Both the position numbers and the translations under genes were made by a program. This document shows, piece by piece, positions 5,873 to 14,472 of a DNA stretch of 38,987 bases. Source of the DNA: Pedobacter kyungheensis. Lineage in GTDB: Bacteria; Bacteroidota; Bacteroidia; Sphingobacteriales; Sphingobacteriaceae. The notes beneath the pieces were generated by a model. It was not told where the DNA came from and ran no database searches. It saw only the letters and a program-made list of their open reading frames with translations. The DNA lies in NCBI RefSeq assembly GCF_000812965.1, contig NZ_JSYN01000041.1, positions 1-38,987 on the forward strand. Direction: 5' to 3'. How positions within the stretch are numbered: position 1 is the first letter of the stretch; each line of letters begins with the position of its first letter.

Positions 5873-7135
5873 CTACTTATTCTTCATCACCATCTGGCAG
5901 GTATGACGGCTTTTAACTTCCAGTAAAATATCCTTGTCAACCGTTACGCGATCTATGGTATGCTGATTGTAATAACGAATGGTTACGAGCTCCAGCCCTT
6001 TGTTGTACTTTACGGTAAACTCTTCCGATAGATCCTTAATCAGTCTTTCTATCTGCGTAGGGTGATCATCGACACTCACCGAAAAACTGATAGCAGAATT
6101 GAGCATGGTATTGATTTTAATCTTGTGATTATGGAAAAGCTCAAAAATGTTGCTCAGGTTCTCTTCGATGATAAAAGAATAATCTTTAGGGAAAATCGAA
6201 ATCAGCGCCTGGTTAACCTTAAAGATGAAAGATGGGATAGGCAAAGGATTGTTCTCTTTCGTAATTGCTGTTCCCTCGCCTTCTGGTGTAAGAAATGATC
6301 TTACAAAAAGCGGGATTCCCTTGTTTTGCAAAGGTTTTATGGTTTTAGGATGGATTACCGTAGCGCCATAATAGGTAAGCTCTATGGCATCGTGGTAAGA
6401 AAGCTGCGCAATTTTCTCAGTTTCATCAAACCATTTCGGATCGGCATTGAGTACACCCGGAACATCTTTCCAGATGGTTAAAGCAGCAGCATTGAGGCAG
6501 GAGGCAAATATGGCTGCCGAATAATCAGAGCCTTCACGACCTAATGTGGTGGTGTAATTCTCGCTGGTGCCGCCAATAAAACCTTGTGTTACGATAATAT
6601 TTTCATCCAGTAAAGGAACAAGGTCTTTTTGTATAATCTGATTGGTTTTAGCCCAATCTACTTTTCCTTCGCGATAGGTATTATCGGTTTGGATATAATT
6701 GCGAGCATCGGCCCAAAGGGCTTTATTTCCGCTTTCGTTAAGCCAGGCCGCTACAATTTTCGTCGAAACTACTTCGCCGATTGATACAATCTGATCGTAA
6801 ATATAATCGTGATCGTTATTGGCCTCATCTTCAATCAGCCAATCAATTTCTACAAAGGTATTGGCCACATCATCGTAAACCGGATTTGGCTTTCCCTGAA
6901 AAAGTTCTTCGATAATATTAAAGTGAAAATGCTTAACCTCATCAAAAATTGCATGAGCATCTTCGCTATGCGATAAATAAGCTTGCGTAAGGGCTTCTAA
7001 TTTATCGGTCATTTTGCCCATTGCCGAAACCACCACGAGCAGGTTGCCTTTCTTGTAATCGCGTACAATATTGGCCAGATTTTTTACTCCCTCAGCATTT
7101 TTTACCGAAGCACCACCAAATTTAAAAATATCCAT
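5873..7135 (-). CDS. Aspartate kinase (aspartokinase), monofunctional
   Basis: This 420-residue enzyme phosphorylates L-aspartate, the first step toward lysine, threonine and methionine. The N-terminal kinase signature is KFGGASV at 5-11. LGREGSDYSAAIFA at 198-211 and WKDVPGVLNADP at 222-233 form the nucleotide and aspartate site. The C-terminal third (about 305-415) looks like tandem ACT domains for feedback control, though the effector cannot be told. No homoserine dehydrogenase domain is attached. It is the last gene of yggS - GNAT - aspartokinase, one base separating the upstream stop from its ATG, so translation is probably coupled. Confidence 0.92.
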   Translation of the reverse strand: MDIFKFGGASVKNAEGVKNLANIVRDYKKGNLLVVVSAMGKMTDKLEALTQAYLSHSEDAHAIFDEVKHFHFNIIEELFQGKPNPVYDDVANTFVEIDWLIEDEANNDHDYIYDQIVSIGEVVSTKIVAAWLNESGNKALWADARNYIQTDNTYREGKVDWAKTNQIIQKDLVPLLDENIIVTQGFIGGTSENYTTTLGREGSDYSAAIFASCLNAAALTIWKDVPGVLNADPKWFDETEKIAQLSYHDAIELTYYGATVIHPKTIKPLQNKGIPLFVRSFLTPEGEGTAITKENNPLPIPSFIFKVNQALISIFPKDYSFIIEENLSNIFELFHNHKIKINTMLNSAISFSVSVDDHPTQIERLIKDLSEEFTVKYNKGLELVTIRYYNQHTIDRVTVDKDILLEVKSRHTCQMVMKNK

Positions 7136-7136
7136 A

Positions 7137-7604
7137 CTAAAATGCCTTGATTTGTTCTTTTGCTAAAGCTGCGTTTAGCCAGCCGCTCTCTAATTGAGCC
7201 TGGTATTTGTTGTAGAAATTAATAGCTGGTTCGTTCCAGTCTAAAACTTGCCAAACCATGCCGCTATAATCGCCGTTTTTAGCCTCTTCTATAACCTTTT
7301 CAAATAATATTTTGCCCAGGCCTTTGCCTCTGAAAGCTTCTGTTACAATAAAATCTTCGAGGTATAAGCGGCATCCTTTCCAGGTAGAGTAGCGGGTGTA
7401 ATATAAAGCGAAGCCTACAATAACTTCGTCTACCTCTGCAACAAAGGCTTTCCAAACCGGATTTTTACCAAAACCTGCCTCAGTAAAATGATCGAGTGTT
7501 ACAGTAACTTCTTCAGGTGCGCGTTCGTAAACGGCCAGTTCGTTAATTAATTCTAATAACCTTGCACAATCTTCAGCTACTGCAAATCTGATGTTTAAAT
7601 TCAT
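7137..7604 (-). CDS. GNAT-family N-acetyltransferase
   Basis: This 155-residue protein has the GNAT fold. Acetyl-CoA-binding motif A is YLEDFIVTEAFRGKGLGKILF (about 101-121, with the R-G-K-G-L-G loop), followed by motif B WQVLDWNEPAINFYNKY. The pattern, including a tyrosine near the end of the core, resembles the spermidine/thialysine acetyltransferase group, but the substrate is not determined. It lies between yggS and aspartokinase with spacings of one base on either side, so it belongs to a tight three-gene operon. Confidence 0.88.
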   Translation of the reverse strand: MNLNIRFAVAEDCARLLELINELAVYERAPEEVTVTLDHFTEAGFGKNPVWKAFVAEVDEVIVGFALYYTRYSTWKGCRLYLEDFIVTEAFRGKGLGKILFEKVIEEAKNGDYSGMVWQVLDWNEPAINFYNKYQAQLESGWLNAALAKEQIKAF

Positions 7605-7605
7605 A

Positions 7606-8307
7606 CTAATTGGCTGAGATGTTCGATTTGAAATGTTTAATTACCCTTTTTCCAAAAATGCTGCTACCAATGCGTACCATGGTGCTTCCTTCTTCAATGG
7701 CTATCTTATAATCCGCGCTCATGCCGGTCGAGATTTCTTTAAAAGCTTCATCTTTACGGAAGAAACTTACTTTAATGCCATCAAAGAATACTTTAAGTTC
7801 GTGAAATTCGATTGCTATCTGTTTTTCATTTTTGGTGTTGGTAGCGATACCCATTAGCCCAACAATGCGGATGTTTTTCAGTTCCGGATAAGTCTCGTCG
7901 CGTAAAAGCTCCACTACTTCATCAAAACCAAGTCCGAATTTGGTATCTTCATCTGCAATGTAAACCTGTAAAAGGCAGTCGATTACGCGGTTGTGTTTAG
8001 CAGCCTGTTTATTAATCTCCTGAAGCAGTTTTATGCTGTCTACACCATGAATCAACTGAACAAAAGGTGCAATGTATTTTACTTTATTGGTTTGTAAATG
8101 GCCAATCAGGTGCCACTCTATATCGGCAGGAAGTTGTGCTTGTTTATCAACCATTTCCTGTACATGGTTTTCGCCAAAAACCCGCTGTCCGGCATTGTAA
8201 GCTTCTAAAATCGATTCAACAGGTTGAGTTTTTGAAACTGCGATCAGTTTCACGCCATCCGTTTCGACTTCGTTTTTATATTGTTTAAGATTATCAGCTA
8301 TGCTCAT
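7606..8307 (-). CDS. yggS: YggS/PROSC-family PLP homeostasis protein
   Basis: This 233-residue alanine racemase-like barrel binds pyridoxal phosphate and helps maintain free PLP and amino-acid balance; it has no known catalytic turnover. Lys26 in the AVSKTQP motif is the PLP-binding lysine. Other family signatures are FGENHVQE, EWHLIGHLQTNK, and the phosphate-binding end STGMSADYKIAIEEGSTMVRIGSSIFG. Length is typical. It is the first gene of the operon with the acetyltransferase and aspartokinase, and is divergent from the DUF4296 gene across 68 bases, where the promoters of both units must lie. Confidence 0.93.
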   Translation of the reverse strand: MSIADNLKQYKNEVETDGVKLIAVSKTQPVESILEAYNAGQRVFGENHVQEMVDKQAQLPADIEWHLIGHLQTNKVKYIAPFVQLIHGVDSIKLLQEINKQAAKHNRVIDCLLQVYIADEDTKFGLGFDEVVELLRDETYPELKNIRIVGLMGIATNTKNEKQIAIEFHELKVFFDGIKVSFFRKDEAFKEISTGMSADYKIAIEEGSTMVRIGSSIFGKRVIKHFKSNISAN

Positions 8308-8375
8308 TTATAACTATTTTTGGTAAAATTAATAACCTTGCCGCAATTTGGGCAAAAAATAATGATTAATTCAGC

Positions 8376-8924
8376 ATGAAGAGACTAATATGGCTTTTAA
8401 TGACCCCGGTATTATGGTTGGGCTGTAAACCCGGCATACCCGATGATATTATTAAGCCCGATAAGATGCAAAAGATTTTGTACGATATGCATATTGTGGA
8501 TGGCTACCTGTCTACCATTTACATACCCGACTCGGCCCGTAAAGTTGCTTCGGGATATTATAAGGGTATTTTTAAGAAATTTGAAACCGATTCGGCGCAA
8601 TACAATAAAAGCCTGAAATGGTACAATGTAAACCCGAAAGAGCTGGATGAAATGTACAAAAACATCCAGAAAATGCTGGCTGCGCAGAAGAAAGGAACTG
8701 CCCTGGCCGATAAATTAATTAAAGAGAAAATATTTAAAACCGATTCGATAGCCATTAAAAAGAAATTTAAGGCTGATTCGCTCGCCATCCGGAAAAAGAT
8801 GAAACCCGATTCATTATCGAAGGTTAAAGCCGTAGCCGAAATTGCCAAGAAGAAAAAAGAGGCCGATTCGCTGATTAAAATTAAAAAAGCCGGAATTCTA
8901 GAAGTATCTCCGGTAGTAATGTAA
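8376..8924 (+). CDS. DUF4296 domain lipoprotein
   Basis: This 182-residue lipoprotein has a short signal peptide and cysteine 17 (LWLGC). Residues 20-105 (IPDDIIKPDKMQKILYDMHIVDGYL onward) match the Bacteroidota DUF4296 domain, of unknown function. The C-terminal 75 residues are an extended lysine-rich helix with an imperfect repeat of the form K-x-DS-hydrophobic-xx-KKK (TDSIAIKKK, ADSLAIRKK, PDSLSKVKA), likely to form a long charged or coiled-coil stalk. Its stop is three bases before the mutS2 start, so the two genes are cotranscribed, an arrangement seen in related genomes but without explained purpose. Confidence 0.8.
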   Translation: MKRLIWLLMTPVLWLGCKPGIPDDIIKPDKMQKILYDMHIVDGYLSTIYIPDSARKVASGYYKGIFKKFETDSAQYNKSLKWYNVNPKELDEMYKNIQKMLAAQKKGTALADKLIKEKIFKTDSIAIKKKFKADSLAIRKKMKPDSLSKVKAVAEIAKKKKEADSLIKIKKAGILEVSPVVM

Positions 8925-8927
8925 AAT

Positions 8928-11306
8928 ATGTTATATCCCGAAAATTGTTTAGAACGTTTAGGATTTGTTGAGATAAGGCAGCTGATTAGCAAACATTGTT
9001 TAAGCCCGATGGGGCAGAACATGGTGCAAAAGATGCAGGTGATGACCCGTTTTGACCAAATCGATAAATTTTTACGCCAAACCAACGAGTTTAAAAGTAT
9101 TCTGCAAAACCAGGAACCTTTGCAGATTAATACTTTTTTTGATATTAAATCGCTTGTCGATAAAATCAGGGTAGAAGGTACCTATTTGCTCGAAGACGAG
9201 TGGTTTCAGGTGTATACTTCGCTGCAAACGGTTTTCTCGGTGCTTCGTTTTTTCGAAGAACGCGCTGAAGTTTATCCTACATTAGAGGCTTTATTTGAGC
9301 ACCTGCCTATTGAAAAAAATATCCTCCGTAAAATAGAAACGGTAATTGATCCGAAAGGAAAAATTAAACCCAATGCTTCGAAGGAGTTGCAGGAGATTAC
9401 CACAGCCATTTCGCGTACAGAGCAAGATGTGCGTAAGCGGATGGATTCGATTTATAAACAGGCTATTGCCAATAATTGGGTTGCCGATGGTAGTTTAACC
9501 GTACGCGATGGCAGGATGTGTATTCCGGTTTTGGCCGAGAACAAACGGAAGCTGAAAGGTTTTGTGCACGATGAATCGGCAACGGGGCAAACGGTTTATA
9601 TTGAACCGGAAGAAGTATTTACCTTAAATAATAAGCTGCGCGATTTAGAATTTGATAAGCGCAGGGAAATTATTAAAATCCTGATTGCCTTAACTGATGA
9701 TTTGCGCCCATACTCGCCATTGTTGCTTTCTTACCATGGTTTTTTAACCAAACTGGATTTTGTGCGTGCCAAGGCTTTATTTGCCATGGATATTGAAGCA
9801 GAGATGCCTGGTTTGTTAAAAGAACCCAAAACGAAACTGATTAATGCGCGGCATCCGCTGTTATCGATCTCTTTCGCTGCCGAAAAGAAAACGGTTACGC
9901 CTTTAAACATCCATATTGATGCCGAAACACGGGTGGTATTGGTTTCAGGACCAAATGCAGGGGGTAAATCTGTATGTATGAAAACCGTAGGCTTATTGCA
10001 GATTATGTTGCAAACCGGCTTGCTAATTCCGGTTGATGCGAATAGTGAGGTAGGAATCTTTGAAAATATTTTTGCCGATATTGGCGATGATCAATCGATA
10101 GAGAGTGACTTAAGTACCTACAGTGCGCACCTGAAAAAGATGCGCTATTTTGTAGAGCATGCTTCGCCCAAAACCATGGTGTTGATTGATGAGTTTGGTA
10201 CAGGTACCGATCCACAGTTTGGCGGACCAATGGCCGAGGCTGTTTTAGAGGTGCTGAACAATAAAAAGGTTAGGGGCGTAATTACCACGCACTATTCTAA
10301 TTTAAAGCTGTTTGCCGGCAATACTCCAGGACTCGAAAATGCTTCGATGCTTTTCGATAATGCCAAAATGAAACCGCTTTATGTGTTGGAGATGGGTAAA
10401 CCGGGTAGTTCTTATGCTTTCGAAATTGCGCAGAACATTGGTTTACCGAAAGAAGTAATTGCACTGGCAAAAGAGAAAACGGGTTCTAACCAGAACCGGG
10501 TAGATACAATGCTGGTTGATCTGGAGCGCGAGAAGAAAAATGTTTACGATGCAAAGGTAAGTTTAGCCAACCAGCAAAATAAAGCCAAAAACCTGGTTGC
10601 CGAGAACGAGAAATTAAAGACGTTTTTAGAAGAAAACCGCAAGGTGCTGATTAAAGAAGCGAAGCAGGAAGCACAGAATATTATTAAAAATGCAAACAAA
10701 CTGGTAGAAAACACCATTGCCGAAATTAAAGAAAAGCAAGCGGATAAAGCTGTAACTAAAGAGTTGCGACAGAACCTGCAAAAAGAGCTGGTTAAAAATA
10801 CAGTGCCAAAAGAGCGCCCGAAACCAGTGCAGGTGGTTGTTGGTGGAGAGATTGAGGTAGGTGATCTGGTTAAATTTACAGATAGTGAAACCATTGGTCA
10901 GGTGCTGGAAATTAACCGCAATGAGCTGGTACTGGCTATCGGCGATTTACGTTCGACAGTTAAAAAGAACCGCGTGCAGAAAGTAAGTAACCGTGAAGCT
11001 AAAAAAGTGATTCAAAGCAGTGCAAATTCTTTTGCGGGACGGATGAATGATGCTGTTTCTGGTTTCAGGGCCGAGCTTGACCTCCGTGGCAAACGCACCG
11101 AAGATGCGCTGTTTGAGGTAGAAAAATACCTGGATAAAGCCATTATGCTCGGTTTTCCATTCATTAAGCTCATTCACGGCAAAGGTGATGGTATTCTGAG
11201 AAAAATGATTCGGGATTATCTGCGCAAATACAGTCAGGTAAACCGCATGGAAGATGAACACGCCGATAGAGGTGGAGATGGGATTACTTATGTGTATCTG
11301 AATTAG
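8928..11306 (+). CDS. mutS2: Endonuclease/ribosome-rescue ATPase MutS2
   Basis: The protein has 792 residues with the MutS core and ABC-type ATPase but no mismatch-recognition domain. Walker A is GPNAGGKS at about 341-348; Walker B with signature is VLIDEFGTGTDP at about 418-429. A coiled-coil arm spans about 520-640, and the C-terminal Smr nuclease domain (LDLRGKRTEDALFEVEKYL, then IHGKGDGILRK) spans about 715-792. Family members suppress recombination or split collided ribosomes; which applies here is unknown. Full length and all motifs are present, suggesting a functional gene. Confidence 0.95.
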   Translation: MLYPENCLERLGFVEIRQLISKHCLSPMGQNMVQKMQVMTRFDQIDKFLRQTNEFKSILQNQEPLQINTFFDIKSLVDKIRVEGTYLLEDEWFQVYTSLQTVFSVLRFFEERAEVYPTLEALFEHLPIEKNILRKIETVIDPKGKIKPNASKELQEITTAISRTEQDVRKRMDSIYKQAIANNWVADGSLTVRDGRMCIPVLAENKRKLKGFVHDESATGQTVYIEPEEVFTLNNKLRDLEFDKRREIIKILIALTDDLRPYSPLLLSYHGFLTKLDFVRAKALFAMDIEAEMPGLLKEPKTKLINARHPLLSISFAAEKKTVTPLNIHIDAETRVVLVSGPNAGGKSVCMKTVGLLQIMLQTGLLIPVDANSEVGIFENIFADIGDDQSIESDLSTYSAHLKKMRYFVEHASPKTMVLIDEFGTGTDPQFGGPMAEAVLEVLNNKKVRGVITTHYSNLKLFAGNTPGLENASMLFDNAKMKPLYVLEMGKPGSSYAFEIAQNIGLPKEVIALAKEKTGSNQNRVDTMLVDLEREKKNVYDAKVSLANQQNKAKNLVAENEKLKTFLEENRKVLIKEAKQEAQNIIKNANKLVENTIAEIKEKQADKAVTKELRQNLQKELVKNTVPKERPKPVQVVVGGEIEVGDLVKFTDSETIGQVLEINRNELVLAIGDLRSTVKKNRVQKVSNREAKKVIQSSANSFAGRMNDAVSGFRAELDLRGKRTEDALFEVEKYLDKAIMLGFPFIKLIHGKGDGILRKMIRDYLRKYSQVNRMEDEHADRGGDGITYVYLN

Positions 11307-11309
11307 AGG

Positions 11310-11338
11310 ATTTGAGACACTAGATTTGAGATATGAGA
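11310..11338. repeat. Short-word intergenic repeat (GATTTGAGA type)
   Basis: GATTTGAGA occurs twice within 20 bases just after mutS2, followed by GATATGAGA. The same words fill the gap at 31957-32110. It looks like a degenerate member of the same intergenic repeat class. Confidence 0.45.
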
Positions 11339-11349
11339 AACTTCTTGTG

Positions 11350-11373
11350 GTGTCAGATGTTGCCATCTGACAC
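11350..11373. terminator. 10-bp hairpin after mutS2
   Basis: GTGTCAGATG at 11350-11359 pairs perfectly with CATCTGACAC at 11364-11373 with a 4-base loop. There is no strong T-run after it, so it may be an interspersed palindrome rather than a classic terminator. Confidence 0.5.
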
Positions 11374-11478
11374 TCTACCCGAGTCTGTTTATTAAGCTAT
11401 AATCTTTTTACGATTGAATCGTAATGCTATTTATGCGCTCGTTAGAAACAAGCGCAAGCATAAAAACATAAAAACTTT

Positions 11479-11517
11479 ATCAGCGTAACGTTGTTATTTT
11501 TAAAACGTTACGCTGAT
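11479..11517 (+). promoter_or_regulatory. 14-bp inverted repeat touching the aldose dehydrogenase start codon
   Basis: ATCAGCGTAACGTT at 11479-11492 is perfectly complementary to AACGTTACGCTGAT at 11504-11517, loop of 11 AT-rich bases. The right arm includes the first two bases of the ATG at 11516. As RNA it would hide the initiation site; as DNA it could be a repressor operator. No ribosome binding site is visible between the arm and the start codon. Confidence 0.6.
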
Positions 11518-12607
11518 GAAAAGAATCTTAATCTGCCTTTTTGTGGTACTGCTGACCACAACTTGCAAAAAGACTGGCGACGACAATAATGAAGAACCTG
11601 GCGACCTGCCTGATGTAGAATTAAAGGCTAAAGTTATTGCTTCGGGTTTAAGTTTGCCCTGGGAAATGGTTTACGGACCCGATAACTATATCTGGTTTAC
11701 CGAAAAAGCAGGTAAAATAAGTCGTTTAAATCCTTCAACAGGACAGGTGAGCCCGCTTTTAACGATAAGTGAAGTGCGTACTAATGGAGAGGGTGGTCTG
11801 TTGGGTATGACCTTGCATCCCGATTTTACGGCTAATCCCTACGTTTATGTGGTTTATGGTTATGGTAGTACCTATAAAGCGAAGGTGGTTAGGTTTACTT
11901 ATTCAGGAAACAGTTTAACCAGTCCACTCATTCTGCTCGATCAGATTCCTGCTGCATCTATACATAATGGTTCAAGGCTGTTGATTAGTGGAGGAAAATT
12001 GTTTATCAGCACTGGTGATGCCTCAGACCAATCTACACCTCAAAATGTAAATTCTTTAGCAGGTAAAATTTTACGGATCAATTTAGATGGCTCAATTCCT
12101 GCCGATAATCCCTATCCCAATAATCCGGTATGGTCGTTCGGGCACCGCAATGCGCAGGGGCTGGTTCAGGTGGGGAGCAAAATATTTTCTTCAGAGCATG
12201 GACCCGATTCTGACGATGAAATTAATATTATTGAAAAAGGACGGAACTACGGCTGGCCAAATATTAAAGGCTTTTGTAATGAAACCGGCGAGCAATCTTT
12301 TTGTTCGACCAATAATGTAGCTGAGCCCTTAATTAACTGGACGCCAACCATTGCACCAAGTGGTTTAGCCTATTACAATTCAGACTACATTCCACAGTTT
12401 AAAAACTCTTTACTGCTGGCGGTGTTAAAGGGAACGAAGTTGATGCAGCTTAAATTAGATGCTGCCCAGACCAAAATTACGGCTACGAAAGATTTTTATG
12501 TAAATGCCTATGGTCGGATCAGGGCGGTAACTCAATCGCCCGAAGGCAAAGTTTACATCTGCACCAGTAACGGAAGTGATGATAAGATTATTGAAATTGC
12601 GAAGTAA
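11516..12607 (+). CDS. PQQ-dependent aldose/glucose dehydrogenase-like lipoprotein
   Basis: This 363-residue secreted six-bladed beta-propeller is of the glucose/sorbosone dehydrogenase family. It has a lipoprotein signal with cysteine 17 (LTTTC), then a Lys/Asp/Glu-rich linker. LPWEMVYGPDNYIWFTEKAGKI opens the first blade. His150 (IHNGSRL) is at the position of the catalytic base, and FGHRNAQG (209-215) and SEHGPDSDDEIN are the PQQ and calcium signatures. It should oxidise aldose sugars at the cell envelope if PQQ is available; no PQQ synthesis genes are in the window. A striking hairpin covers its start codon. Confidence 0.85.
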   Translation: MKRILICLFVVLLTTTCKKTGDDNNEEPGDLPDVELKAKVIASGLSLPWEMVYGPDNYIWFTEKAGKISRLNPSTGQVSPLLTISEVRTNGEGGLLGMTLHPDFTANPYVYVVYGYGSTYKAKVVRFTYSGNSLTSPLILLDQIPAASIHNGSRLLISGGKLFISTGDASDQSTPQNVNSLAGKILRINLDGSIPADNPYPNNPVWSFGHRNAQGLVQVGSKIFSSEHGPDSDDEINIIEKGRNYGWPNIKGFCNETGEQSFCSTNNVAEPLINWTPTIAPSGLAYYNSDYIPQFKNSLLLAVLKGTKLMQLKLDAAQTKITATKDFYVNAYGRIRAVTQSPEGKVYICTSNGSDDKIIEIAK

Positions 12608-12609
12608 AG

Positions 12610-12777
12610 CTATTTCTTCTTTTTATTTGCCGGACATTTTTTGCAGCGTTTGCCTTTCTTAAATTTCTCGCAGCATTTTTTGTGCTCGGCAGTACAACTG
12701 AATATAAAGCCCATTCCTTTTTGAAATTCAGGATCGGTGGGCAGTATGAATATGTTTTCTTCTCTCTCGTAAATCAT
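12610..12777 (-). CDS. Small cysteine-rich basic protein, conserved hypothetical
   Basis: The protein has 55 residues from ATG 12777; the frame is open 14 codons upstream, but this start removes an unlikely leader. The C-terminal half, FSCTAEHKKCCEKFKKGKRCKKCP then ANKKKK, contains five cysteines among many lysines. Similar KKCCxxFKKGKRCKKCP tails recur in small Bacteroidota proteins of unknown function. The spacing could bind zinc or another metal, and the basic tail suggests nucleic acid contact; both are inference. It is convergent with the aldose dehydrogenase gene, stop codons separated by two bases. Confidence 0.6.
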   Translation of the reverse strand: MIYEREENIFILPTDPEFQKGMGFIFSCTAEHKKCCEKFKKGKRCKKCPANKKKK

Positions 12778-12907
12778 TGCAGCACAAAGGTAATAGTTAT
12801 TTAGATTAATTCCAATCAATAAATTTACTTTGCCGATTTAAACCATGATCATGCTACAATTAGGTGGGCAATTTGTAATTTAGCCGAACTAACCAATAAT
12901 TCGTAAA

Positions 12908-13615
12908 ATGATAAATAAAGTGGTATCTGGGGCTGAAGAAGCCATCCGCGATATAGCAGACGGTGCAACGCTGATGCTGGGTGGTTTCGGACTTTGTGGC
13001 ATTCCTGAAAATTGTATAAATGCATTGGTAAAAAAACAGGTGAAACAGTTAACCTGCATTTCTAACAATGCCGGTGTTGATGATTTTGGCATTGGTTTAA
13101 TGTTGCAACAACGCCAGATTAAAAAAATGATTTCTTCTTATGTAGGTGAAAATGCCGAATTTGAAAGGCAGTTGCTGAGTGGTGAACTGGAGGTTGATCT
13201 GATTCCGCAGGGTACATTGGCTACCCGTTGTTTGGCCGCTGGCTATGGTATGCCTGCAATTTTTACGCCTGCCGGTGTGGGTACCGAAGTTGCAGAGGGT
13301 AAGGAGATCCGCAATTTTAATGGCAAAGATTATTTAATGGAATATGCTTTTGATGCCGATTTTGCTATCGTAAAAGCCTGGAAAGGTGATACCGCAGGGA
13401 ATTTGATGTTTCGCTCTACCAGCAGGAATTTTAATCCGGTAATGGCTATGGCAGGTAAAATTACCATTGCAGAGGTAGAAGAACTTGTAGAGGCGGGTGA
13501 GCTCGATCCGGATCATATTCACACACCGGGCATTTACGTGCACCGCATTTTCCAGGGAAAGGATTATGAGAAGAGAATTGAACAGAGAACAGTGAGGAAG
13601 TCAGCAGTAGGGTAA
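12908..13615 (+). CDS. scoA: 3-oxoacid CoA-transferase subunit A
   Basis: This 235-residue alpha subunit belongs to succinyl-CoA:3-oxoacid (acetoacetate) CoA-transferase. The CoA-binding glycine-rich signature is LMLGGFGLCGIPENCI (about 19-33), followed by SNNAGVDDFGIGLML and the conserved segment GTLATRCLAAGYGMPAIFTPAG. It works as a heteromer with the downstream subunit B and moves CoA between succinyl-CoA and acetoacetate in ketone or fatty-acid metabolism. The C-terminus (RTVRKSAVG) runs slightly past the usual end. The gap to scoB is 54 bases and contains CATTCA words. Confidence 0.93.
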   Translation: MINKVVSGAEEAIRDIADGATLMLGGFGLCGIPENCINALVKKQVKQLTCISNNAGVDDFGIGLMLQQRQIKKMISSYVGENAEFERQLLSGELEVDLIPQGTLATRCLAAGYGMPAIFTPAGVGTEVAEGKEIRNFNGKDYLMEYAFDADFAIVKAWKGDTAGNLMFRSTSRNFNPVMAMAGKITIAEVEELVEAGELDPDHIHTPGIYVHRIFQGKDYEKRIEQRTVRKSAVG

Positions 13616-13669
13616 CAGATTCGATCATTCAATTATTCTACCATTCAAAATTCATTCATTTACAATTTT

Positions 13670-14329
13670 ATGTTTTCAAAAGAAGAAATAGCGCAGCGCA
13701 TTGCTAAAGAAATAAAAGACGGCTATTACGTTAACCTGGGGATTGGTATCCCGACACTGGTAGCCAATTATATCCCCAAAGGAATAAATGTGGTACTCCA
13801 GTCGGAAAATGGTTTGCTGGGCATGGGGCCTTTTCCGTTTGAGGGAGAAGAAGATGCCGATTTAATTAATGCAGGTAAACAGACCATTACGACCTTGCCG
13901 GGATCATCGATTTTTGATTCGGCTATGAGTTTCGGGATGATTCGGGCACAGAAAGTAGACCTGACCATTTTAGGAGCCATGGAGGTATCTGAAAACGGCG
14001 ATATTGCCAACTGGAAAATTCCTGGGAAAATGGTAAAAGGCATGGGAGGCGCGATGGACCTGGTAGCTTCGGCTAAAAACATCATTGTGGCCATGCAACA
14101 TGTTAACAAAGCTGGTGAAAGTAAATTATTACCCAAATGTACATTGCCATTAACGGGGGTAAAATGTATTAAGAAAATTGTAACCGAGCTTGCCGTGCTT
14201 GATGTTTTACCCGAAGGTGGCTTTAAATTGTTGGAAAGGGCGCCTGGTGTAAGTATCGAATTTATACAGCAAAGTACAGCTGGTAGATTGGTGGTAGAAG
14301 GGGAGATTCTGGAGATGAGGTTGGATTAA
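13670..14329 (+). CDS. scoB: 3-oxoacid CoA-transferase subunit B
   Basis: This 219-residue beta subunit carries the catalytic glutamate Glu46 in the SENGLLGMGP motif, which forms the covalent CoA thioester intermediate. NLGIGIPTLVANYIP near residue 22 and GGAMDLVASAKNIIVAMQH are further family signatures. It follows scoA in the same orientation, and the pair makes one enzyme. A long perfect hairpin five bases after the stop probably ends the transcript. Confidence 0.94.
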   Translation: MFSKEEIAQRIAKEIKDGYYVNLGIGIPTLVANYIPKGINVVLQSENGLLGMGPFPFEGEEDADLINAGKQTITTLPGSSIFDSAMSFGMIRAQKVDLTILGAMEVSENGDIANWKIPGKMVKGMGGAMDLVASAKNIIVAMQHVNKAGESKLLPKCTLPLTGVKCIKKIVTELAVLDVLPEGGFKLLERAPGVSIEFIQQSTAGRLVVEGEILEMRLD

Positions 14330-14333
14330 TGGC

Positions 14334-14373
14334 AATTGACTGTGGTTTGTGAAGGCACAAACCACAGTCAATT
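14334..14373 (+). terminator. 18-bp hairpin after scoB
   Basis: Bases 14334-14351 are perfectly complementary to 14356-14373, with loop AAGG. The stem contains ACTGTGGTTTGTG. Only a mixed AT stretch, with five T's from about 14381, follows, so termination efficiency is uncertain. Confidence 0.7.
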
Positions 14374-14413
14374 AAATAAGTTTTTCGAAACGCCTTACCT
14401 GGGGTTTATGCAG

Positions 14414-14437
14414 GTCCTTCGACAGGCTCAGGATGAC
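14414..14437. repeat. Fragment of interspersed repeat (GTCCTTCGACAGGCTCAGG type)
   Basis: These 24 bases are the exact reverse complement of 33297-33320. They belong to the intergenic repeat family whose words (CCTTCGACAGGCTCAGGATGA) are widespread in related genomes. The fragment lies between convergent scoB and uridine kinase. Confidence 0.7.
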
Positions 14438-14472
14438 ATCTAAATTAAGATTGTTGTCTTGTTATGCAAATA

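Noticed and set aside
8558..9085. 175-codon antisense frame across DUF4296 and mutS2
   Set aside because: It opposes two well-supported genes and its translation looks like a shadow, with no coherent domain.
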